The notes beneath the pieces are model-generated. The model saw only the letters and a program-made list of their open reading frames with translations. It had not been told where the DNA came from and made no database searches. Both the position numbers and the translations under genes were made by a program. Of a stretch of 64,000 nucleotides of DNA, positions 26,272 to 35,353 are shown in pieces. The stretch is from assembly GCA_029262375.1 (NCBI GenBank), contig JAJCZM010000005.1, positions 124,001-188,000 on the forward strand, read 5' to 3'. Position 1 is the first letter of the stretch, and each line of letters starts with the position of its first letter. The stretch comes from Deltaproteobacteria bacterium (GTDB lineage: Bacteria > Desulfobacterota > Binatia > UBA1149 > SPBQ01).

Positions 26272-27336
26272 ATGATTCACGAAACCGATGATCTGCGAAT
26301 CGCGCAGCTTCGCCCGCTGATACCGCCGGCGATTCTCATGGAGGAGCTTCCCGCCTCCGAAGAGGTCTCGGAAGTGGTCGCCGGTGCACGTGAAGACGCT
26401 ACCAACATTATCGCCGGCAATGACGATCGTCTACTCGTGATCGTCGGCCCTTGCTCGATTCACGATCCTGACGCCGCAGTTGAGTATGCCGATCGATTGC
26501 TGACCGCTCGCGACCGGCACGCCGCCGATCTTTGCATCCTGATGCGCGTGTACTTCGAGAAGCCGCGCACGACGGTTGGCTGGAAGGGATTGATCAACGA
26601 TCCCGGGCTCGATGGGAGTTTCGACATCAACCGCGGATTGCGTGCTGCGCGCAAGCTGCTGCTCGATGTCGTTAGCAAGGGATTGCCCGTCGGTACGGAA
26701 TTCCTCGATACGATCAGTCCTCAGTTCGTTGCTGATCTCATCTCGTGGGGCGCGATCGGTGCACGAACGACCGAGAGCCAAGTACATCGCGAACTGGCGT
26801 CCGGGCTTTCTGTTCCAGTGGGCTTCAAGAACGGCACCGACGGCAATATCCAAATTGCTCTCGACGCCATCGGTGCTGCACGCGATCCGCATCATTTTCT
26901 GTCCGTCACCAAGCAGGGGCTGAGTGCGATCGTGAGCACTGCCGGCAACGATGCCTGCCATGTGATCCTGCGCGGTGCGAAGTCGGGTCCGAACTACGGC
27001 GCCGACGTCGTCTCTGAAGTCGTGACCTCGCTGGCGGCAAAGGGCTGCAACAATCGTGTGATGATCGATTGCAGCCACGGCAACAGTAAGAAGGACTACG
27101 CGAAGCAGCCGTCAGTTGCAGCGGCCGTTGCCGCGCAAGTTGCGGGTGGGAGCGGCGACGTCTGCGGCGTCATGCTCGAGAGCCATCTGGTGGAGGGACG
27201 CCAAGACATCGGCGACGATCCTTCGGCCCTGACCTACGGGCAGAGTGTTACAGACGCATGCATATCCTGGGAAGACACGGAGCCTGTTCTTGCGCAGCTG
27301 GCCGACGCGGTTCGTGCACGGCGCAGCGCCGCCTGA
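26272..27336 (+). CDS. aroG: 3-deoxy-7-phosphoheptulonate synthase (class I DAHP synthase)
   Basis: 354 residues; catalyses the first step of the shikimate pathway from PEP and erythrose 4-phosphate. Motifs are VIVGPCSIHDP (PEP/metal Cys), RVYFEKPRTTVGWKGLINDP, GTEFLDTISPQF, GARTTESQVHRELASGLS, GFKNGTDG and DCSHGNSKKDY with later ES(H)LVEGRQ. Length and motif order are those of the AroF/AroG/AroH enzymes, which differ mainly in feedback by Phe, Tyr or Trp; the isozyme type is not assigned. Confidence 0.95.
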   Translation: MIHETDDLRIAQLRPLIPPAILMEELPASEEVSEVVAGAREDATNIIAGNDDRLLVIVGPCSIHDPDAAVEYADRLLTARDRHAADLCILMRVYFEKPRTTVGWKGLINDPGLDGSFDINRGLRAARKLLLDVVSKGLPVGTEFLDTISPQFVADLISWGAIGARTTESQVHRELASGLSVPVGFKNGTDGNIQIALDAIGAARDPHHFLSVTKQGLSAIVSTAGNDACHVILRGAKSGPNYGADVVSEVVTSLAAKGCNNRVMIDCSHGNSKKDYAKQPSVAAAVAAQVAGGSGDVCGVMLESHLVEGRQDIGDDPSALTYGQSVTDACISWEDTEPVLAQLADAVRARRSAA

Positions 27337-27339
27337 TGG

Positions 27340-27365
27340 TCTAGCTCGTTGACGAACTAGCTAGA
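27340..27365. terminator. Hairpin between convergent aroG and PhnE-type gene
   Basis: TCTAGC (27340-27345) pairs with GCTAGA (27360-27365), with GTT/AAC inside, in the 35-bp gap between convergent stops. There is no T tract, so this may be a weak bidirectional terminator or a mere palindrome. Confidence 0.35.
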
Positions 27366-27371
27366 CGCTCG

Positions 27372-28292
27372 CTAATTCGCGCGGCGCATGGCGTTGCGAA
27401 CACCGGCCGACACCACGTCCCCTACACCGACCAGCACGGCGCCCAGCGCCACGTAGAACAGCATCTCATCGTAGAAGTTGGCGGCTCGCGCGTCACGCAC
27501 GAGAGAGCCCAGCGAGACGACGCCGAGCATGCCCAGCACGGTGGCCTCGCGTACGCAGGTCTCCCACCGATAGAAGAAGTAGAGTAGGAACCGCGGGAGT
27601 ACGTCGGGTACGACCGCGGTTACTAATGTCTGTGCTCGTGTTGCGCCCAAGGCACGCAGCGCTTGCGCGCGGGCAGGTTCGATGTCTTCGATCGTCTCGC
27701 CGCCGAGCTTACCGAGAATCCCTATATTGTGCAGGGCTAGGGCGAGTACTGCGGGCCAGGCGGTGAATCCGAAAATCTTGATCAGTACGAACGCCCAGAT
27801 GTACTCGGGGATTGCTCGGAGAAAGATCAGCATGCCACGAACCGTGCCGATCCATAGGGCGGCCGCGCGTCGCCTACCGATGGACGGCGAACGCGGAGAC
27901 CCAATCAAGCCGTCTCGCACGGCGATGTTACGTGCGGCCAGCGGGGCGATTAGCGCGCCTATCGCGCCCGCAAGAACGATGGCTGCCACCGACATCGCCA
28001 ACGTTGTCTGGATCGCTTGCCATCCTCCCGATGTGAGCAAACGATTCGCCCAATCCGCGGCGACTTGCCAGTCCCAGTGACCCAGCTGCTGAATCGGGTA
28101 GGGAAGCGCCGCCTGGGCGAAGCGGGCCGCGTTGGCTAGCCTTCTCTCCGGCTCGAAGCCCACGAGGCCGATGTCGTCGTTCAGCCATGCGTAGGTTACG
28201 AGTGCCGCGAACGTGGCGAGACTCGCACGCATGAAACGATTGCGCGGTCGGTCGCGACGTAGCGCTTCGATCTCGTGGCGGACGTCGCTCAT
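27372..28292 (-). CDS. phnE: Phosphonate-type ABC transporter permease (PhnE), second subunit
   Basis: 306 residues from ATG 28292, overlapping the upstream permease stop by 4 bases. It has five to six membrane helices and the permease coupling loop GETIEDIEPARAQALRALGATRAQTL, with PRFLLYFFYRWETCVREATVLGMLG typical of PhnE. With the adjacent permease, ATPase and binding protein it completes a PhnD-C-E-E importer. Substrate: see the binding protein, which points to a selenium oxyanion candidate rather than a phosphonate. Confidence 0.88.
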   Translation of the reverse strand: MSDVRHEIEALRRDRPRNRFMRASLATFAALVTYAWLNDDIGLVGFEPERRLANAARFAQAALPYPIQQLGHWDWQVAADWANRLLTSGGWQAIQTTLAMSVAAIVLAGAIGALIAPLAARNIAVRDGLIGSPRSPSIGRRRAAALWIGTVRGMLIFLRAIPEYIWAFVLIKIFGFTAWPAVLALALHNIGILGKLGGETIEDIEPARAQALRALGATRAQTLVTAVVPDVLPRFLLYFFYRWETCVREATVLGMLGVVSLGSLVRDARAANFYDEMLFYVALGAVLVGVGDVVSAGVRNAMRRAN

Positions 28293-29122
28293 GACGCGAA
28301 TCGGCTGCGCAGCGCGCCGCTCCACCATTCGATGATGACGATCATCGCAACGAGTGCGTAAAGGTAAGTCCAAACTTCTCCGTAGTGATTTTCATCCCAA
28401 GAGAGTTTGATGAATTTCCCGAGTGTCTCGGGGCCGAAGAAACCTAGGACCGCCGACGACCTGAGCGCGCACTCGAATCGATACAGCGTGTAGGCGCCCA
28501 TGTCGGGTAGGGCGCGGGGGACCAGGCCGAACGCGAACACTTGAGCCGGCCCGGCGCCGGATCCTCGTAGCGCCATCGCGGCGTCATCGGCCGCTTCATC
28601 GATCAGTTCCGAGAAAACCTTGGCTAGCGTGCCGGCGTAAGGAATTGCGATAGCGATGACCGCACCGAGATCGGTAAGCCCGATCGCGACCAAGAAAACG
28701 ACCGCCCAGAGCAGTTCGTGCACCGAGCGCATGACCGCGATCAGCGAGCGAGCGCAGACGTAGATCGTCGGGAACACCGCGCGTGCGATTGCGCCCCGTG
28801 CATCGATATCGCGGCGCCACCAGGCGGTGGATGCAAGAAATCCGAGGATGCCGCCGGCGACAATCGCAAGGCTCATTGCGGCGGCGGCGAAACAGACGGT
28901 GCGGCGCGCGGCATCTGCGACTTTTAGCAACAGAGGAGGTGCATCTGGAGGTACGAACGCGGCTTCGTAGGTCAGAGCCGGTGCGAAGGAGTAGGCTAGA
29001 AATGATGAGAGCGCGCCTAGTTCCTCCCGCGTCGGTACGAGTGCCTGCGGACCTAGATTCAGGGCATTGAATGAGGCGACGCCCGCCAGCGCGATCGCCG
29101 CGATGATGAGGCGCCGTTTCAC
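28289..29122 (-). CDS. phnE: Phosphonate-type ABC transporter permease (PhnE), first subunit
   Basis: 277 residues with six hydrophobic helices and the EAA-like loop LIDEAADDAAMALRGSGAGPAQ, followed by RFECALRSSAVLGFFGPETLG, a PhnE hallmark. It overlaps the ATPase gene stop by 4 bases and the second permease start by 4 bases, so the three are translationally coupled. Two distinct permeases imply a heterodimeric channel. Confidence 0.88.
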   Translation of the reverse strand: MKRRLIIAAIALAGVASFNALNLGPQALVPTREELGALSSFLAYSFAPALTYEAAFVPPDAPPLLLKVADAARRTVCFAAAAMSLAIVAGGILGFLASTAWWRRDIDARGAIARAVFPTIYVCARSLIAVMRSVHELLWAVVFLVAIGLTDLGAVIAIAIPYAGTLAKVFSELIDEAADDAAMALRGSGAGPAQVFAFGLVPRALPDMGAYTLYRFECALRSSAVLGFFGPETLGKFIKLSWDENHYGEVWTYLYALVAMIVIIEWWSGALRSRFAS

Positions 29123-29904
29123 CGCGAGCCTTCTTCTGGGGCCGCGTCCGTTAGGCGATAGAGGCGAGTGACTTCGTCGTCGCTGAGTTCACTGCTCGGA
29201 CGATCGAATACGACACGACCGCCACGCAGTCCGATGATTCGGGTGAACAGCGCGCGTGCCAACGGGGCGTTGTGCATGCTCGCGCAGAGGGTCAGTCCTT
29301 CTTCGCGGCAGATCTCGGCTAGTAGTCGGATCGTTTCGTCCGCTCTCGCGGGATCTACGTTCGAGATCGGTTCGTCGGCGAGCAGTACGCGTGGCGACTG
29401 AAAAAGTGCGCGCGCGATGGCGACACGTTGTTGCTGTCCGCCCGAAAGCGTATCGGTCCTCTGGTAGAGCTTCTCTTGTATTCCCACGCGTGCGAGCTGC
29501 GTGTAAACCGAGGCGACATCGCTCGCACGCGGCGCAAGCACGTTTCTAATGGACGCCAGAAACGACATGCGGCCGAGTCTGCCGCACAGCACGTTTTGAA
29601 GAACAGGCAGGTTGGGCACCAGGCGAAAGTCCTGATGCACGAACCCGATGTCCGCGCGCGCGGCACGTAGTTGCGCGTTGCTGAGCCCCTCGGCTGTGCG
29701 CTCACCGATCGAAACCGTTCCGTCACTTGGGCTCAGCGCCAAGCCGAGTACACGCAGGAGCGTGGTTTTTCCGGCGCCGCTCGGCCCTACGACTGCAACC
29801 GACTCGCCGTGTGCGATATCGAGTTCTTCGATCCGCAACACCGTAGTGCGATCGTAGTCGATGCGCAGGTTGCGCAGTCGGTAGTCGTAGTGGCCGGACG
29901 GCAC
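29119..29904 (-). CDS. phnC: PhnC-type ABC transporter ATPase
   Basis: 261 residues from GTG 29904, which lies 11 bases after the binding-protein stop. Walker A VGPSGAGKTTLL, Q-loop FVHQDFRLVPNLPVLQNV, ABC signature LSGGQQQRVAIARAL and Walker B VLLADEPISNVDP are intact, and the PhnC-like RMSFLASIRNVL segment follows the Q-loop. It energises import by the adjacent permeases. Confidence 0.92.
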   Translation of the reverse strand: MPSGHYDYRLRNLRIDYDRTTVLRIEELDIAHGESVAVVGPSGAGKTTLLRVLGLALSPSDGTVSIGERTAEGLSNAQLRAARADIGFVHQDFRLVPNLPVLQNVLCGRLGRMSFLASIRNVLAPRASDVASVYTQLARVGIQEKLYQRTDTLSGGQQQRVAIARALFQSPRVLLADEPISNVDPARADETIRLLAEICREEGLTLCASMHNAPLARALFTRIIGLRGGRVVFDRPSSELSDDEVTRLYRLTDAAPEEGSR

Positions 29905-29915
29905 GGTGTCGGTTT

Positions 29916-30797
29916 TTACCGGAGCATCCCGAGTTCGGTCGCTACCTTCTCGATGCCGCTGAACTCTTCGTTCGTCGCCGCGATCAACCCCGAACGTTGG
30001 AACGCGCCGAGTAGAGCCTCGTCGGTGATGGACGTGAGCGCTTTCTGCAACTTGTCGATCGTGCCCGCACCAAAACGTTTGTCGATATCGGGGTGAGCGG
30101 TGAAGTTGTAGTCGGCGTAGTCCGGCGTTTGCCAGATAATCCGGCATTGCTTCGGGTCGATCTTTCCTGCTGCGACCATCGAGTCATAGGTCTTGTAGTT
30201 GAGCACCCCGGCTTTCACTTTGGTTCCTTCGGCGACCAATTCGGCCGTTTTCGGGTGGCTGCCGGAGAAGCCGAAAGGTTCGCTGAAGAATTCGCTCGGC
30301 GATTTCCCGGTCTCGGTGCGAATGAAGTACTCGGGCATCAAACGTCCGGATGTCGAACTCTCGGAGCCGAAGCTGAATGGGAGCGCGCCGATGGCGCTCG
30401 GGAATTCCTCGCTTCGGACGAGCCCGGTCGACTCGTGCGCGATGAAATACGAGTGGTACTTCGGATCTTCGGTGCCCTGCGCGATCGCGCGTGCACCGGG
30501 AACGGCGCGTCGTGCTTGTACGCCCGTCAGTCCACCGAACCACGCGAGTTGGACGTCGCCGTTCTTGAACATTTCGACGGAAGCCTGGTAGTCGGCCGCG
30601 GGGACGTACACGATTTCGATCCCGAGTTCGGCGCTCAGGTGGCGCGCGACCGGGTCGTATTTCTGTTTGAGCTCGGTGGCGTTGTGGTCTGGGATCGCAG
30701 TGAAACGGAGAACTGCGGAGTCGGTGTCGGCTGCGGACGCTGCCGACGCGAATGTACTTAGGAGGAGTCCTGACAGGACTCGCGTCATTGTCTTCAT
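29916..30797 (-). CDS. PhnD-family periplasmic binding protein, putative selenate-transporter type
   Basis: 293 residues from ATG 30797, with a signal peptide ending ASAASA. Type 2 periplasmic-binding fold: AIPDHNATELKQKYDPVARHL, VYVPAADYQASVEMFKNGDVQLAWFGGLTGVQAR, AIAQGTEDPKYHSYFIAHEST, GSESSTSGRLMPEYF. From memory these segments match the subfamily annotated as putative selenate ABC transporter binding protein (TIGR04553) better than true phosphonate PhnD. No C-P lyase genes are near. A probable selenoprotein lies 26 kb away, so selenium uptake makes sense but is unproved. Confidence 0.8.
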   Translation of the reverse strand: MKTMTRVLSGLLLSTFASAASAADTDSAVLRFTAIPDHNATELKQKYDPVARHLSAELGIEIVYVPAADYQASVEMFKNGDVQLAWFGGLTGVQARRAVPGARAIAQGTEDPKYHSYFIAHESTGLVRSEEFPSAIGALPFSFGSESSTSGRLMPEYFIRTETGKSPSEFFSEPFGFSGSHPKTAELVAEGTKVKAGVLNYKTYDSMVAAGKIDPKQCRIIWQTPDYADYNFTAHPDIDKRFGAGTIDKLQKALTSITDEALLGAFQRSGLIAATNEEFSGIEKVATELGMLR

Positions 30798-30907
30798 AAT
30801 CTGATCATTTTCCTTCCCATATTTTTTGCGGGCCGGATCGGCCGCGCGGTGCAAATTCTACGAGAACCGTGCGACGGATGCCAATCCGGCAAGACGCAAC
30901 CGCGAGG

Positions 30908-31306
30908 TCAGCGCCCTCGAAGCTTGTCTATCTCGCGTCGTTCCCGCTTGGATGGGCGTCGGCCGGCCGAGAGGACTTGCGACCAGGGATCCGCCCGTTT
31001 TTGCGCGGCGAGGGCTTCTCGTGCGGCCTTACTCGCTTCGGTTTCGTCGTAGAGCGTTTGTGCAATCGTGGCCGACTGTCGCTTCTCGCCGATTGCGACG
31101 ACGGCGATAGTCCAGGTGGTTTGTTGCTTCGTGATGACCAGTTCGTCTCCGACCTTCACCGCATGGCTCGGCTTCGTGCGTTCGCCGTTGACGTGGACCA
31201 ATCCGCCGGCGACGGCAGTGGTGGCGAGTGATCTCGTCTTGAAGAAACGCGCGGCCCACAGCCATTTGTCCAGGCGCGCTTTCTCGGGTGCGGGGGCGTT
31301 CGTCAT
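30908..31306 (-). CDS. hslR: S4-domain RNA-binding protein, Hsp15-like
   Basis: 132 residues from ATG 31306. The S4 domain ARLDKWLWAARFFKTRSLATTAVAGGLVHVNGERTKPSHAVKVGDEL matches Hsp15/RlmH-type ribosome-associated proteins. A basic C-terminal tail (GRRPSKRERREIDKLRGR) is also family-typical. Hsp15 rescues 50S subunits carrying nascent chains. It is divergent from the SGNH hydrolase gene. Confidence 0.88.
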   Translation of the reverse strand: MTNAPAPEKARLDKWLWAARFFKTRSLATTAVAGGLVHVNGERTKPSHAVKVGDELVITKQQTTWTIAVVAIGEKRQSATIAQTLYDETEASKAAREALAAQKRADPWSQVLSAGRRPSKRERREIDKLRGR

Positions 31307-31360
31307 CGGGAGGTCCACTCTTTGGTTGCCCGGATCGCGGGCCTTCGGCAAATCTAAGGC

Positions 31361-32419
31361 GTGGATGTGCGTCGTGTGAAACGAGCTCTCTTTGCCGTAC
31401 TGCCGATGCTCGTGTTGCTGGTGGCGGCGGAAGTCTGGTTTCGGCTCGCGCCGTACGAGGATTCCTACGTCACCCATTCGGGAATCGTGGAAGCGGCGGA
31501 GCCGGAGCTCATCTGGAGGCTTCGGCCGCTGGCCGCCGGATCTTTGGCGACCAACGAACTGGGGTTGCGAGATGGTCCCTACAAACGCGATGCCGACTTC
31601 AAGATCCTGGTGCTAGGGGATTCGGTTTCTTGGGGGAACGGGATCGACGATACGAACGCGTTGTTTGCGAGTCGTCTCGAGGTCGAGCTCAACTCGCAGG
31701 GACGTGGCATCGGCTACGAGGTCATCAACAGCGGCGTGCCCGGATACTCCACGTTTCAAGAGTTGGCCTACTTGCGGCGTTACGGCCTGGCGCTCGATCC
31801 CGATCTCATCATTCTCCAGTTTTGCTTGAACGACGTCGTGGAGCGTTATCGCGCACTGGCCGATCACGGCGGCAACCGTCACTTTCTTGGGGTGGACACA
31901 CGCGGCGCGGCTCGAGGATTGTACGGTGCCCTGTTGCGCGGATCACGGGCGTTCGAAGCGGCGGCGCGAGTGGTGCAGGCGCGGATGCGTGACCGCGAGC
32001 AGTACTACGTTCGCAATCTTCTATCCGACGATCTCAGCCCTGAGCTCGAGGCCGCTTGGAAACGTGTTCGCTCGGAACTCGACGGCCTACTCGATGAGGC
32101 AAGGGCCGCCGAGCTGCCCATGCTCTTGTTGATTGCACCGTTCAGGTTCCAGCTCGACCGGCCTGGTGGGCTACGACAGCCGCAAGATCGCCTGGTAGCC
32201 TGGGCCCAGGCGAACGGCATCGCGTTCATCGATGTACTGTCGTACATGGAGTTGATGGATCCGGGGGCTGCTGCGCCGCTATTTAACGACGACAGCCACT
32301 TTTCGGTTGCCGGACACGCCTTCGTTGCCGAACTGCTGCAGGTGCCGGTCAAGCGGGCGATTTCCTCGACCTATCCAGAGCGTTTTCGCGCTGGTGGCAG
32401 GCCGCGTAGCGCGAACTGA
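31361..32419 (+). CDS. SGNH/GDSL-type hydrolase, membrane anchored
   Basis: 352 residues from GTG 31361. N-terminal LFAVLPMLVLLVAAEVWF is a signal anchor. Block I is ILVLGDSVSWGNGI (catalytic Ser), block II VINSGVPGYSTFQ (Gly), block III LILQFCLNDV (Asn) and block V FNDDSHFSVAGHAFVAE (Asp and His). The family includes esterases and polysaccharide deacetylases/acetyltransferase partners. It may act on envelope glycans; no partner gene confirms this. Confidence 0.85.
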   Translation: MDVRRVKRALFAVLPMLVLLVAAEVWFRLAPYEDSYVTHSGIVEAAEPELIWRLRPLAAGSLATNELGLRDGPYKRDADFKILVLGDSVSWGNGIDDTNALFASRLEVELNSQGRGIGYEVINSGVPGYSTFQELAYLRRYGLALDPDLIILQFCLNDVVERYRALADHGGNRHFLGVDTRGAARGLYGALLRGSRAFEAAARVVQARMRDREQYYVRNLLSDDLSPELEAAWKRVRSELDGLLDEARAAELPMLLLIAPFRFQLDRPGGLRQPQDRLVAWAQANGIAFIDVLSYMELMDPGAAAPLFNDDSHFSVAGHAFVAELLQVPVKRAISSTYPERFRAGGRPRSAN

Positions 32420-32453
32420 CTCAGCTGGCACGATTCGCGTGGTTCGCACGATT

Positions 32454-32469
32454 GGCACGTCGGTAGCGC
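32454..32469 (+). promoter_or_regulatory. Weak sigma-54-like promoter upstream of esterase
   Basis: TGGCAC-GTCGG-TAGCG has a perfect -24 element and GG/GC spaced by 10 bases, but the -12 element is TAGC rather than TTGC. It lies 83 bases before the esterase ATG. Confidence 0.25.
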
Positions 32470-32551
32470 CTCGGCGGCGATAGGATGGTTTGCGTGGAGA
32501 CTCCGTGCTGGCATGTTACGAGTCTCGCTCGGGCGGCCTAAGGAGTTCCCA

Positions 32552-34156
32552 ATGACGTCGGTCTTTTTCATTCTCAGCCTGGTTAGCGCGGCGTTGACCT
32601 ACAATGTACATCGACCGATCGCCCGGCCGCCTGCCGCGCGTGTTATCGGATTTTTCGCAGGCTGGCTTTGGGGTGAAGCGGCACCGTGGGTGATCGGCGC
32701 GCACGTGGTCGCCGTCCTTGGCTTCGCGCTGGGCGGCGCGATCAGCGGCGGCCTCGGGCTGCTTGGGCTGATCACCATGGCGGTTTCCGCCGCAGTGCTG
32801 ACCAATACCTACCTCGACTCCGGCCGTGCAGCCATCATCTTCGATCGTGCGCTCAAGGACGGACTTGGCGAGCGCTTCGAGGAAGAGATTCGTTCAGAGG
32901 CACGCAGCAAGTTCGAATCCGGAATTCGGTGGGAACCGATCGCGCTTCCATTCAGGACCAAGCACCCTGACGTAGAGTGCATCAAAGACATCCAGTTCGG
33001 CCGCGAGAAGGGGGTCGATCTCAAGCTCGATATTCTTCGCCACCGGTCGGCGCCTCGCAGCGCGCCGGTGCTGCTGCAGATTCATGGCGGCGGTTGGGTG
33101 GTCGGCTACAAAGAGAATCAAGCGCTGCCGCTGATGAACCGGCTGGCATCACTCGGATGGGTCTGCGTCAACGTCGACTATCGGCTCAGTCCCCACGCCA
33201 CGTTTCCGGAGCATCTGATCGATTGCAAGAGCGCGATTGCGTGGATCAAGGACAACATCGACCGTTACGGCGGCAATCCCGACTTCATCGTAGCTACCGG
33301 CGGGAGCGCGGGCGGCCATCTCGCGTCGCTGGTTGGGCTGACCGGCAATGCACCGGAGTATCAGCCGGGTTTCGAGAAAGTGGATACACGCGTGCAAGGC
33401 TGTGTACCGATCTATGGCATCTTCGACCTGGCCAATCGCCATGGCTTCCACGACGCGACGCAACTTCCGGAGTTCATTGCTGAGAAGGTGATGAAGGGCT
33501 CGTATGACGAGATTCCCGAGGTCTACCACGCGTCCTCGCCGCTCGACCGTGTGCACGAGGACGCGCCGGCGTTCTTCATCATACACGGCGACACCGACAC
33601 GCTTGCGCCGGTCGACGACGCGCGTGTGTTCACCGAGTCGTTGCGGCGCAAGAGTAAGCAGCCGGTTCTGTACGCCGAGTTGCCCGGCGCGCAACACGCC
33701 TTCGAAGTGTTTCACTCGCTTCGTTCGCAAGCCGCCGTGGACGCCGTCGAGCGCTTCGCGGAGCATGTCTATTCCGCCTATTTGGCGACCGGTGTAACGA
33801 AAGGCACGGCCAAGCGTGCTGCCAAGGACGCCACGAAGGCCGCGCCGAAGAAGAAGGCTGCTGCGAAGAAGGCTGGCAAAAAGGCTGAGACGAAGCCCAA
33901 ATCCGCGGCCAAACTCGGTGGCGCGAAGAAAGCCAAACCTTCCGCGAAAGCGAAGAAGTCCGCGGCCAAGACCAATGATGCCGACTCGCGCGTCGTGCAT
34001 CTGCCCGCATCGAAATCCGAATCCGGGAAATCGAAGCCCCAAGCCGCGAAGGCCGGACGGGTGAAAGCCAAAACGGCGACGACCAAGCGTAAGGCTCCTG
34101 CCAAAGCGGCACCCAAGGCCGCGGCAAAGCGTGCCTCGAAACCCAAGAAATCCTGA
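32552..34156 (+). CDS. Membrane-anchored alpha/beta hydrolase (esterase) with Lys/Ala-rich tail
   Basis: 534 residues from ATG 32552 behind an AAGGAG site. Two or three N-terminal helices (SVFFILSLVSAALTY, GAHVVAVLGFALGGAISGG) are followed by an HSL/carboxylesterase domain: oxyanion HGGGWVVGYKENQ, nucleophile GGSAGGHLAS, acid HGDTDTLAPVDD and His in GAQHAFEVFHS. From about residue 416 a 119-residue tail is almost all Lys, Ala, Pro, Ser and Thr (AAPKKKAAAKKAGKK), like histone H1 or the tails of PhaF-type phasins. Such a tail would bind DNA, polyphosphate or another polyanion if cytoplasmic. Confidence 0.88.
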   Translation: MTSVFFILSLVSAALTYNVHRPIARPPAARVIGFFAGWLWGEAAPWVIGAHVVAVLGFALGGAISGGLGLLGLITMAVSAAVLTNTYLDSGRAAIIFDRALKDGLGERFEEEIRSEARSKFESGIRWEPIALPFRTKHPDVECIKDIQFGREKGVDLKLDILRHRSAPRSAPVLLQIHGGGWVVGYKENQALPLMNRLASLGWVCVNVDYRLSPHATFPEHLIDCKSAIAWIKDNIDRYGGNPDFIVATGGSAGGHLASLVGLTGNAPEYQPGFEKVDTRVQGCVPIYGIFDLANRHGFHDATQLPEFIAEKVMKGSYDEIPEVYHASSPLDRVHEDAPAFFIIHGDTDTLAPVDDARVFTESLRRKSKQPVLYAELPGAQHAFEVFHSLRSQAAVDAVERFAEHVYSAYLATGVTKGTAKRAAKDATKAAPKKKAAAKKAGKKAETKPKSAAKLGGAKKAKPSAKAKKSAAKTNDADSRVVHLPASKSESGKSKPQAAKAGRVKAKTATTKRKAPAKAAPKAAAKRASKPKKS

Positions 34157-34164
34157 CCGGGCGA

Positions 34165-35166
34165 TTACTCGAAACGGAAGCGGCGGTTCCAAGCCGTGAA
34201 CTGATCGCGGCCGACCGTGCGCGAAAACGCGTCGAAGGAATCCTGGTCGGCTCCCGCAATCGCGCGAGTGTCGTCGGAAACACCGAGTTTTTCGTAGTAG
34301 GCGTTGCGCGCGACATGCCCGGCCAGCAACGGCCCGACCGGGAAGAGTGCGACGTCGAATCCCATTTCGTGCAGCTCTCGCGGTGTCTTATACGGCGTCT
34401 TGCCGCTCCCTTCTACGACGTTGGCAACCGATAGCGCGGATGTCGTGGCGAGTTCTCTTGCTACGCTCGCGAGCTGGTCGTCGTTCTCCGGTGCTTCTAC
34501 GAATACCAGCCCGGCTCCGGCTTGCTCGTATAGATGCGCTCGGCGCAGTGATTCGTCGAGCCCTTCGCTCGCGAGCGCGTCCGTGCGCGCCATGACCATC
34601 AAGTCGTCTACGCCTGCGGCGAAGGCGAGGGCGGGAGCGAGACGCATTGCGATCATCTCTTGCGCATCGATCACTTGCTTGCCGGCACCCGAGGCACCGT
34701 CGAGGTGACCGCAGCTCTTGTTGATGGAGTACTGATCCTCGATCTGTACGTACTGCGCGCCCTGCTTGTGCACCTGCCTACACGTCAGAATCACTGCTGA
34801 AGCTTCGTTGCCGTACCCGGTGTCGATGTCGACGCCGATCGGCAATGGGGCCGATTCGTTTTCCGCAGCTGCGAGCCAAGCGGCCTGTTCGACGATGTCG
34901 GTTTGCCGAGCAATCTCGCCGCGGAGAATCATTCCGAGATCCGGTAGCCCGTGCTCGGCTGCAGTGAGATAGCCGGAGACGAAAAGGGCGAATCCGCCGA
35001 CGAAATCCGGAATGGTCCCGGCTTGGCCGGCCGCAAAGAGGTAGGAACTGAATGCGCGCGCTTCTGCACCGTTGGCGACGCCGACGACGATCAGCAGTCG
35101 TCCGTTCAGGCTCGAAACGGTGTCTTTGAGACGGGTTCTGGGTTGGGCGGAGATGAGTGATTTCAT
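34165..35166 (-). CDS. Isocitrate lyase/PEP mutase-family protein
   Basis: 333 residues from ATG 35166. TIM-barrel signatures: PIGVDIDTGYGNEAS (Mg-binding Asp), YVQIEDQYSINKSCGHLDG (a loop close to the ICL KKCGH motif, with the Cys), LMVMARTDALASEGLDESLRRA and VFVEAPENDDQL. The family includes methylisocitrate lyase, PEP mutase and oxaloacetate decarboxylase. The loop Cys favours a lyase or decarboxylase over PEP mutase. It converges with the esterase gene (8-base gap). Confidence 0.85.
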   Translation of the reverse strand: MKSLISAQPRTRLKDTVSSLNGRLLIVVGVANGAEARAFSSYLFAAGQAGTIPDFVGGFALFVSGYLTAAEHGLPDLGMILRGEIARQTDIVEQAAWLAAAENESAPLPIGVDIDTGYGNEASAVILTCRQVHKQGAQYVQIEDQYSINKSCGHLDGASGAGKQVIDAQEMIAMRLAPALAFAAGVDDLMVMARTDALASEGLDESLRRAHLYEQAGAGLVFVEAPENDDQLASVARELATTSALSVANVVEGSGKTPYKTPRELHEMGFDVALFPVGPLLAGHVARNAYYEKLGVSDDTRAIAGADQDSFDAFSRTVGRDQFTAWNRRFRFE

Positions 35167-35353
35167 GGCGATATCGTGGTGCGCGAGCATCGCCAAGACT
35201 TACGGCTGTTGCAACGCTCGAGCGACGGCGAGACGCGCTGACATATTGTCGTCGCGGGAGCTGTAACGTTTCTCGAGCGGCCTCGTAGTACTTGCCAACG
35301 AGATGTGGCGTCCGGTGCCTACTCGGTAACCCGATCAAAGGAGAGAACGAAGG

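Noticed and set aside
33149..34192. Long minus-strand open frame opposite the esterase tail
   Set aside because: It mirrors the Lys/Ala codons of the tail as Gly/Phe/Arg/Leu runs. The plus-strand esterase has all catalytic motifs.
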